Source: Hymenopus coronatus (Eukaryota > Arthropoda > Insecta > Mantodea > Hymenopodidae). Taken from it: 64,000 nt of DNA. Position 1 is the first letter of the stretch; every line of letters begins with the position of its first letter. The position numbers and the translations under genes were made by a program. Shown here one piece after another: positions 57,033 through 64,000 of this stretch. The stretch lies in assembly GCA_030762935.1 (NCBI GenBank), contig CM060895.1, positions 78,076,001-78,140,000 of the forward strand, written 5' to 3'. The notes beneath the pieces are model-generated. The model saw only the letters and a program-made list of their open reading frames with translations. It searched no databases and was not told the DNA's origin.

Positions 57033-58275
57033 TAAAAATCTGATGTGCTCCATTCACATGACTTTCTTTACCTTTCTTACAACGGAGTATTATTCCATGT
57101 ACATCAAGCTAATCGAGATAAACATTAACATAAATGGCCTGATTCCTTACTTCCTTAATAGTAAAAGGTGACTCAGAGAACAAACTAGAGTTAAGTGACA
57201 GTCAAATCTTTTAAAAGATTTTAAAATATTTGACATTAAAATTTGGTTCTCATTGCATGACCAAAGAAAAACAAAAGAAAAATGGGTGGCAACTTACTGT
57301 TTGAGAAAACTATAAATGTTTTATAACTGAGACCAACTATAAGGAATATCTCGGAAATGTTAGCTCCAGAACAAAATTCTGTTTGATATAAATTGCGTTT
57401 TTAACAAAATCTACATTTTTATGTAGTACGTATTTGTCTATTTCTTACGGTGTGTTAGCTATGCAAAATTCAGCCAGATGAAGAGGACTCCAGAGGCTAT
57501 TCCTAAGGGATTCTATGTATCACATTATTTTTCTTGTAAATATCTTTGATATACGGTATTTTAGTCAAAATCGTTAGTCATTTTTTGAGAAATCAAAGCT
57601 TTTGACATTTTTTCCTTGTAAAGAGTAGCTTTGGATGGGGTTCCGCAGTTAACCGACTTTCAGTTTTTGAGTTATGCTGTTCACAGACAAAATCTACATT
57701 TTTATGTAGTACGTATTTGTCTATTTCTTACGGTGTGTTAGCTATGCAAAATTCAGCCAGATGAAGAGGACTCCAGAGGCTATTCCTAAGGGATTCTATG
57801 TATCACATTATTTTTCTTGTAAATATCTTTGATATACGGTATTTTAGTCAAAATCGTTAGTCATTTTTTGAGAAATCAAAGCTTTTGACATTTTTTCCTT
57901 GTAAAGAGTAGTTTTGGATGGGGTTTCGCAGTTAACCGACTTTCAGTTTTTGAGTTATGCTGTTCACAGACACGCGAGCACCTCAATAATGCATGTCCTT
58001 TTAACTTAAGTAAAACTAGATAAGATTATTGATCCTGATATAGAGGCTTCTGCATGTGATTTAGATAATCATATTTTGGTATTTTAGCAAACAAAAAAAA
58101 GCCAAATTTTGTTCTAAGATATAGTTAAACATTTATAAAATCACACCCAGGGGCCTTTCTGTTTTGCTTTTTGTGTGTTTTTTTGATTCAGGGAAACCTA
58201 AAAGCTGTATCTTAGATAATTCTTGGTATCAAATTTTTTGGTGGAATTTAATACCTTTCTACTAATTTGAAATGA
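57033..58275 (-). mobile_element. HEL copy, minus, with a 283-bp internal tandem duplication
   Basis: The left end has the hairpin ATGTG-CTCCATT-CACAT and CTTTCTTTAC. The right end is decayed (ATACCTTTCTACTAATTTG). The duplicated segments are 57404-57686 and 57687-57969. Confidence 0.88.
57404..57969. repeat. Two 283-bp direct tandem units, nearly identical
   Basis: The units differ at two positions that I can see (GTAGCTTTGG versus GTAGTTTTGG, and GGTTCCGC versus GGTTTCGC). The junction shows a short shared ACA. This is a very recent event compared with divergence among HEL copies. Confidence 0.95.
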
Positions 58276-58279
58276 GAGG

Positions 58280-58430
58280 GAGTACAGAGAGAAAGGATTC
58301 CAATGGAGAGTCATCGCAAAACAATCCAAGGAAAGAGGCCTAAAGAAGAAAGAAAAAGAGAGATTTGTAATAAAGTACTAGTCTAGGCCAATATAATTTT
58401 CTTTTTCATCAGAGCAAATCTAGCTTCCTT
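58280..58430 (+). repeat. Flank repeat M, copy 2
   Basis: It reads GTCATCGCAAAACAATCCAA, GGCCTAAAGAAGAAAGAA, AATAAAGTACTAGTCTAGG. The plus frame is Lys/Arg-rich and ends at TAG in the shared AAGTAC block. Unrecognised family. Confidence 0.5.
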
Positions 58431-58477
58431 CATTGTATCCCTTCTGAAATGTTATTTCAAGGGAAGACATATTCAAA

Positions 58478-58616
58478 GCGGCACGGGGGCGGGTTTTCTC
58501 TGGGTTCTCCGGATTCCTCCGCCATCGCATTCCATCGGTGCTTCATCTTCACTTCATGTATCACATCGCCTGCGGTGCCACAAGTATTAAAAGGCGGGTG
58601 TTAAGCACTATCATAA
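58478..58616 (+). mobile_element. S2 SINE, 5'-truncated, with 12-bp target-site duplication
   Basis: AAAGCGGCACGGGGGCGGG, CTCTGGGTTCTCCGGATTCC and the tail GTGTTAAGCACTATC. GGAAGACATATT flanks it at 58462-58473 and 58628-58639. The missing tRNA-like head is the usual 5' truncation of LINE-mobilised copies. Confidence 0.92.
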
Positions 58617-58915
58617 AAAAAGAAAAAGGAAGACATATTGAAAGACATTTAATGAGATGTTAGACCTACTCCTATTAAAGGGTATACCTTTATCTTTAAA
58701 TTTTTTATTTTTTTTTATCTGGGTTTAAAATTTTTCTTTTAGAGGAAAAGATATTTAAAATGATTTTATTAGTATTGAATTTTATTAATTTAACTATTTT
58801 GGCAGAAGAAAGTGTAAATAATAAAAGTGTGCGTTAAACACTACCAAAAAATAAGAAAGACATACTGGAATTAATGAGATGTTAGATCTATTCCTATTAA
58901 AGGGTACACTGTTAA
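58590..58915. repeat. Duplicated SINE tail plus flank, offset about 222 bp
   Basis: The block GTGTTAAGCACTATC, GACATATTGAAAG, AATGAGATGTTAGACC, CCTATTAAAGGG (58595-58685) recurs as GCGTTAAACACTACC, GACATACTGGAA, AATGAGATGTTAGATC, CCTATTAAAGGG (58826-58907). The second copy is more diverged. Confidence 0.8.
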
Positions 58916-59813
58916 GGCGACGATGGTCATGCTTTCTAATCTTCACATCAAAGCACTTTATAGCTACAAATGGGGCACAATTTTACAGGTGATTAGGCAC
59001 GAATAAGAGCTACCCTTGACACTGAACTACTGAGAGACCTCGTGAAATATCTGTACCACTTTTTGCTGACGACAGTATACAAATGACGCCTGCAGCCTTG
59101 TGCATATTTTACCAGCAAAACACCCTCCACACCTGTTAACAACAGCGTTTTGGCTGTAACTCAATTTTGGCTGTACATCCTGGTGGTGGGAAGAGGGGAC
59201 GGACGGATAGGGAGATATGGACAGAGTGAGCAAATTTTAATATTTCCAGAAAAAAAAAGGAAATGGTGCGGCGGTAAAACCCTCTTCACTCCATCCGTTT
59301 GTGTGCGAGTTGGACTGCATAAAGAGAGAAATATTCGTTAATGCTGCGAGGCTCCGGAGCGAAATTCCACAAAAGAGTAATCAGCGAGTTGAAATGTGCG
59401 TGCGTGTGTGTTAAGTCGCAGCCATTAGCATGTTAAAACAATACGTCACAGCGCAATTACCCCAGTAGAAGCGACAGGCCGGGTCCGGAAGGGAAGCGTT
59501 CGGCCTCCACCCACCTAATAATTAACACTGCCACAGTAGGAAGGATATTTATGTAGGCCATACAGAGTCCCCTAGGCCACGATCCCTCCCTTCATGGCTA
59601 GTGGGAGGTGAAAAATTACAGTTCGTGGCGACGGACCTCGTCACCTCCACCGGTGCTGGGTGTTACCAAAGAAGGGATGAAATGTAAGAATTGTATCTGA
59701 CTTATTTAGTTGCCACATACCTCGTGCATTGCTATTTAAAAAGAACAGGAACATGCCAATATGAATATCTCGAGACAAACCTCTCAGTCAAATTCCTATA
59801 GACATCATATAGT
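58916..59813. other. GC-richer unique block, no recognised gene
   Basis: About 59340-59700 is unusually rich in G+C for non-SINE DNA here and free of recognised repeats. Frames of 63-68 codons are on both strands but unrecognised. Candidate regulatory or conserved non-coding DNA; a short CpG-containing promoter region is another option. Confidence 0.35.
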
Positions 59814-60311
59814 TACACAGGCTGTTTCAAAACGACACCAAACAAAGATAGCAGTCGATTAGCTTACACTTTGACTTGTCCGAAACTTGATGTCTCAACT
59901 TTCAAACTCTTCTATTTAAAGTTTTAAGATCGCACACATTTGGGATTAGGCAGCGAAGGAACAACGGTTGCCATACGCTACGTAAACAAATTCAGAAAAC
60001 GTGTTATACGAAACACATAACGAAACCCTCATGCTACGTTTACCATTACTAAGATGACCTGTGCCGCGCCGGCGTGTATATCAAAACACTCCTACACCAC
60101 GCGATTGGGACCTTCGCTGCCAACCAGTATCGCTCTTGGCGTAAGCCAGACACGTGTCATTTGATTATGTACGACTGCCTAATCCATGTTGCTTTTATGG
60201 CAGTTTTGTATGTGCCGAATTTAGAGCTGAAAATTATATTCAAGGTATCACGTACGGTATGACCAACAAGGTCCACATCTTCGTTTGGTGTCGTTTGAAA
60301 CACCCTGTATA
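59814..60311. mobile_element. Tc1/mariner-type MITE, 498 bp
   Basis: Terminal inverted repeats of about 35 bp: left ACAGGCTGTTTCAAAACGAC, right in reverse ACAGGGTGTTTCAAACGACA, continuing through CACCAAAC and GAAGAT. Both flanks have TA. The interior is G+C-richer and holds only short unrelated frames. Confidence 0.85.
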
Positions 60312-62215
60312 TAATTATCTATATACACCACATATATAAAACAATTTTCGCACAACTTCTTAAACATATGATGAATAATTTGATTAAACATATGGCAACA
60401 TTATGTTTTGAATAACTGTGTTACAGGGGGTGTAAAAGATATTTGGTGCAAATTAAGATTTTGATTCAAATTGTATTCCATTTTCATCATCTTCAGCACA
60501 GTTGGAATTAAGGCCAGCTCCGACTCAGAATTCATCCTCTAGTTCTAGGACACTGCTGCTGACCTTCGGATCTAGCTGTTCCCACTGTTGATAGCCGCGT
60601 CTCATCAGTTTGTTGCTGAGCATAACTTGTGGATTTGTCAGAGCATCTCGAATATGTTCTAGGATTTAAATCAGCCGTTTCTTTGATTATATTGTTTTCA
60701 TTTGATCTTTAGATGCTCACCACCGCTTTAAGTTGTGGTGGTCATCTCAATATTTACAATGTCCACGCGCTATGTTAATTTTGTCGTGTAATAAAATTAC
60801 TTCGCGGGAGCCAGTCTATCAAACTGACGTCCAAGAATGATAAATAGTCTATGAATGATCCTTCGTTCAATTTGCCATTTATCCCGCAGAAAATATTTTC
60901 CTCTCCTTCTCTTCTGTCTAAATCATGTGACTACCACAGACAGGTTCCCCATTTCCTATAAATTTTCGAAAACAGATTTCGTATTTACTGAACCATTAAG
61001 TTTAATGTCCGTTTTATGTATGTTATTCTTTGTACTCTTTTAATCTATGTGTGAAGCTCCACTATTCTTAGGAGAGTAGCTGTATGCAGTGGGTTGGAAT
61101 TTCCGTTACAGGAAAAATAAAAGCCTTTAATATTTTTACTTTTTCTTTTTATAGGTGTTCTGTTAGTTATAACATTATTCCCACATGATTTACTTAAGTA
61201 TTGCGATTATTAGCGTTTAATTTAATTTGTTAAATTGCAGCCAGATGACTAGTTACAACATCCAACATCTCTATAGCCTTCTGGTATGTACTTAAATATA
61301 TGTTTGCTTATTCAGTTATCATCTATTCGTAATACGTGATCATGCCACTCAGTTTTATATGAACCAGTTGTTCTATTAAAGTTAAATATATTTAATTTAT
61401 TTCTGATTTTATTATTACTTACTTGCTCAAGCAAGCAAGCTTCTTAAAAACTTCATTTATTTGATTCAAATCCTTCTTCCAGATCCATTTTATTCTCAAT
61501 TTTCAGAACCATACATCAACATTGATACTCCCTTCACCTTAAAGAATTTGAGTTGTGTATCAGTGCGAGTTTTGTTTCTTAAAGTTATGGGCTATTTTTT
61601 GGTCATTCGTCCTATTATATGATGTATCGATAAAACGAGAGAGACTTGCTCTACTGTTTCGTTATTTTTAACATTTTTTTATCTAATTGGTTGCCTACTT
61701 TCAAAGGCAACTGTTTTAGTCTTAGTATTTGAGTTGTAATTTAGGTTCATGGTGGGCAGCCATTTGGAGTTCATCCTCTGTTTGAGCAAATAAAACCTGG
61801 TCATAAGTAAATTATATATTATCCAATATTGTAGCATGTGTTTTTAAAATGATCCCCTTATATCATATATTCGACAATCACAAAGTAAGAGCCTGCCATT
61901 TTGACAAGAATTCAATAAGGAAAATAATGCGTCATGTGAATTATTATTTAGAACCATCAGTGTAAATAAGAAGGGAATGCACTGAAAGAATTGAAGCCCT
62001 GGCTGTGTAGATGTCGGGAAATGAGCAAGCCTTTAAACTAAATGTGTGATACCTTTACAGTAGACGATCCTTTTTTATGGATAAATATTTACACAAGTTA
62101 TGGAACAATGATGCAACTAAATAGTCAAAAATTAAATAAAAAACTAAAAAAAATATCAGTGTTGGCAGTCTTATAAATAGCAGTGTCCTCTTTCATTTTG
62201 TATATATTTTTAAAT
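60312..62215. other. AT-rich unique DNA, nothing recognised
   Basis: No repeats are recognised over 1.9 kb. A 62-codon plus frame at 60855 is hydrophobic and unassigned. Confidence 0.4.
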
Positions 62216-62217
62216 TA

Positions 62218-62505
62218 TCGCCCTCCGTGGTGTAGTGGTTACCATGCTAGCCATTAAAAACCAAGATTGCAGGTTCAAACCTGGCGGACCCTGAAGAATA
62301 TTTTGTGGATACAAAAATGTCAGCAAGTCGGTGGTAATGTTTGTTTGCATGTAAAAGAATCCCATTCCTGGAAAGATGACGGTGCTTGGGCAAAGTTCAG
62401 CCATTTTTGTGTCCGCAAGTCTTGATTTTGTCCTACAGTGCCATCTGTAGACGACGAGCTGATCCCTCGTCACCATGGCGCATAGCGGCGAACGCATGGA
62501 CTAGA
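62218..62505 (+). mobile_element. tRNA-derived SINE with S4-type head and a different body
   Basis: The head CGCCCTCCGTGGTGTAGTGG is the best preserved tRNA-like head here, with box B AGGTTCAAACCTGG and a partly pairing acceptor stem (TCCGTGG with TGGCGGA). The body (AGAATATTTTGTGG, GATGACGGTGCTTGGG, GCCATCTGTAGACGACGAGC) does not match S4. Confidence 0.75.
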
Positions 62506-62584
62506 AATTCAAATTCGAATAAGAAACATCCTAACAATTTCTCTTAACATTAATAATATTTGTATTTAGAATATACTCTTAAAT

Positions 62585-63050
62585 ATGTGTAACATTCACA
62601 TACTTCCTCCACAAACTATACAAAATATTATCATAAAAATTATTTTTCCCTCTATTTCATTTTGATCAAGATCATTAGTTAGATATGTATTTTTAAATTC
62701 TTTTAACCATCGCCATATCAGACGATGAATGAAATTCGTGAAATGATGCTCAAATGAGGCGGTTCGTAGAGATTAGAGTTATCTGATATTAGTCTTCCCA
62801 GGATAAACTAAAGTCGAGAAAAAAAAATCCTTTCCGGGTAACTCACCTTAACCGAGATTCGAATTTGGAAACTATCGAGTTCTTTGTGCCACATCCTTAG
62901 AAAGTGCCGAACTTAAATATCAAGTTTGGTATTGAGCGAAGTTTTAGAGTTATACTGTTCACACATACCTAAATATACACCGCGCGCTCCTTTCTTTTTG
63001 CTAAAAGTGCTTTTTCTGGATTCATGGGTCTTCAAAACTTGTATTAAGAA
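62585..63050 (-). mobile_element. HEL fragment, minus, with S8 insertion and internal deletion
   Basis: The left end is ACATTCACATACTTCCTCCA. HEL resumes after S8 with TGTGCCACATCCTTAGAAAG and AATATCAAGTTTGGTATTG, and is lost after ATTCATGGGTCTTCAAAAC. Confidence 0.72.
62700..62878 (-). mobile_element. S8 SINE inside HEL, minus
   Basis: CAGACGATGAATGAAATTCG, GATGCTCAAATGAGGCGG, TTTCCGGGTAACTCACC and a box B-like GAGATTCGAATTTGG near the right end. Confidence 0.75.
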
Positions 63051-63059
63051 TATGCAGGT

Positions 63060-63412
63060 TAATGTACTGTGCAGAAGAGATTTCGCACCTCAGGCAGTAA
63101 TAAGGGTTTTTGTATGTCAGAAAACGGGAGGAGAGGATGAGATGAGAGCAATTATAGAGAACAGCCTGAGCCAGATTGCAACAGGGAGCCATAGTGGATA
63201 ATCCCGAACAGTTCATCTCGAGCCCTAGGAACCCGCGTCTCAGGTCTGAAGAAACGCCCCTGAGTGTACCGACGAACTCCTACCGCCAACACGCTGCTAG
63301 GAGCAGGGCTTGCAAATCGCAATCATCTCCAATCATCTCATCGGCCGCGGAGAACAGATCCCACGACCTCCATGCCAGTCCCAGGCAAAACGCCTGAGCC
63401 ACTTAGCTCTGT
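63060..63412 (-). mobile_element. S9 SINE, minus
   Basis: In reverse it begins GAGCTAAGTGGCTCAGGCG (tRNA-like head), then GGTCGTGGGATCTGTTCTCC and a G+C-rich body to AGAAATCTCTTCTGC. The head matches 15700-15788. Overlapping frames on both strands are shadows of its composition. Confidence 0.7.
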
Positions 63413-63417
63413 ATAAG

Positions 63418-63500
63418 TAAGAGTAAGTTTTTCTAAGAATAGTTTGTTGCACAATAGATAGAGAAAGTCATGAGAAACTAACACAACAGATTTTCAACGT
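63418..63500 (+). mobile_element. HEL terminal fragment, plus
   Basis: TTTTTCTAAGAATAGTTTGT, AGATAGAGAAAGTCATGAG and CACAACAGATTTTC are the last 80 bp of HEL. Confidence 0.8.
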
Positions 63501-63599
63501 GTCCAATGTGTATCAAATAATAGAATAAGATAAGACATCCTTTAAAAAGATGGCGTGAAAAATTCTGAGGCGGAATATGCCGAAAGGTATCGTTCCCCA

Positions 63600-63740
63600 T
63601 GGCCGTGCTCGCTAAAGTGCCTTGCTTTGGTGCTTTGTGGCGCAGGGGATCGTAAGTTTGAGTCCCGTCTTGGGCATGGGTGTTTGCGTGTGGATACGTG
63701 TGTGTATTAGAAGCAAAACCTGTAATCAAATAGTAAAAGA

Positions 63741-63782
<42 letters not shown>
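63600..63782 (+). mobile_element. S6 SINE ending in (ATT)n
   Basis: GTGCTCGCTAAAGTGCCTTG, box B-like AAGTTTGAGTCCCG, CTTGGGCATGGGTGTTTGCG, and a tail of about 14 ATT units at 63741-63782. Simple triplet tails of this kind are common on SINEs. Confidence 0.75.
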
Positions 63783-63785
<3 letters not shown>

Positions 63786-63812
63786 GTCTCATTACTAAGC
63801 AACTCGCAAGGA

Positions 63813-63980
63813 ATGAAAGTTACCCCGAGGATTCTTCTTTGGGCTAAAACGAAAACCAGAAAATCTGTAGGTGAAGAGGGAAGGATTTTTGATGGTGCTG
63901 ATAATGGAAGACGTGACGGATATATGTATGAAAAATTGAAATATCCACCAATGTGGGCCATACCCTATGGTGGTATGTAA
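63813..63980 (+). CDS. Putative coding exon, unknown protein, partial
   Basis: ATG at 63813 opens 55 codons before TAA at 63978. The frame is also open upstream through the (ATT)n tract. The peptide is basic, then Gly/Asp-rich, then aromatic-rich (GYMYEKLKYPPMWAIPYGG near the end). The stop overlaps excellent donor sequence: GTATGT at 63973 or GTAAGT at 63977. If spliced, the exon would continue beyond the window. It has no repeat character. I recognise no family. It could be a first or internal exon, or chance. Confidence 0.3.
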   Translation: MKVTPRILLWAKTKTRKSVGEEGRIFDGADNGRRDGYMYEKLKYPPMWAIPYGGM

Positions 63981-64000
63981 GTTATGCTTTTATAAAAATA

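Overview
This window looks like a gene-poor, AT-rich stretch of a metazoan nuclear genome, most likely an arthropod. The grounds are eukaryotic repeats throughout (mariner/Tc1-type and pogo-type DNA transposons, many tRNA-derived SINEs with polymerase III boxes, helentron-like non-autonomous elements), long microsatellites, and no open frame above about 122 codons. There is no bacterial-style gene packing, no rRNA, and no intact protein-coding gene I can name. The exact taxon cannot be read from the sequence.

The dominant component is one interspersed family, here called HEL. It has roughly 36 full or partial copies on both strands and covers about 20 kb (approximate boundaries). A full copy is about 850 bp. 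One end has a near-palindrome of about 36 bp that begins with ACTTTCTCTACA. A GT-rich microsatellite lies about 110 bp inside, followed by a conserved core. The inverted copy of the 12-mer lies about 30 bp before the other end, followed by a small hairpin and CAGATTTTT. This layout matches helentron-associated elements (the DINE-1/HINE type), but no Rep/helicase gene is present to prove it. Throughout, the + strand of HEL means palindrome end on the left.

At least nine tRNA-derived SINE families (S1-S9, names local to this answer) sit between and inside HEL copies. S3 is unusual: its tRNA-like core is enclosed by inverted arms of about 50 bp, and it forms a three-unit array with a period of about 305 bp at 1335-2145. 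Several SINE insertions keep target-site duplications of 10-13 bp, which implies LINE machinery elsewhere in the genome. Two dead mariner copies (29193-30392 and 46664-49874, each interrupted), a pogo-like MITE (23200-23817), a Tc1/mariner-like MITE (59814-60311), a 157-bp full-palindrome element (31975-32131) and a small inverted-repeat family (FB1) complete the mobile fraction.

Layout: 1-2.1 kb FB1, S3 and the S3 array; 2.9-5.8 kb a HEL cluster; 6.8-8.2 kb SINEs; 8.2-16.6 kb HEL copies separated by unique DNA holding two weak exon-like frames (9882-10127 and 15032-15408); 16.6-22.4 kb SINE fragments and mostly unique DNA; 22.4-25 kb a nested HEL/MITE/SINE stack; 25.7-33.6 kb HEL copies, a mariner relic and a foldback element; 35.1-45.8 kb dense HEL/SINE with a local segmental duplication; 46.7-49.9 kb a split mariner; 50-52.5 kb HEL; 52.5-56 kb quiet AT-rich DNA with FB1; 56.1-58.9 kb HEL with a very recent internal duplication; 59-59.8 kb a GC-richer unique block; 59.8-62.2 kb a MITE and unique DNA; 62.2-63.8 kb SINE/HEL; and, at the right edge, a 55-codon frame ending in strong splice-donor sequence (63813-63980), the best candidate for part of a real gene.
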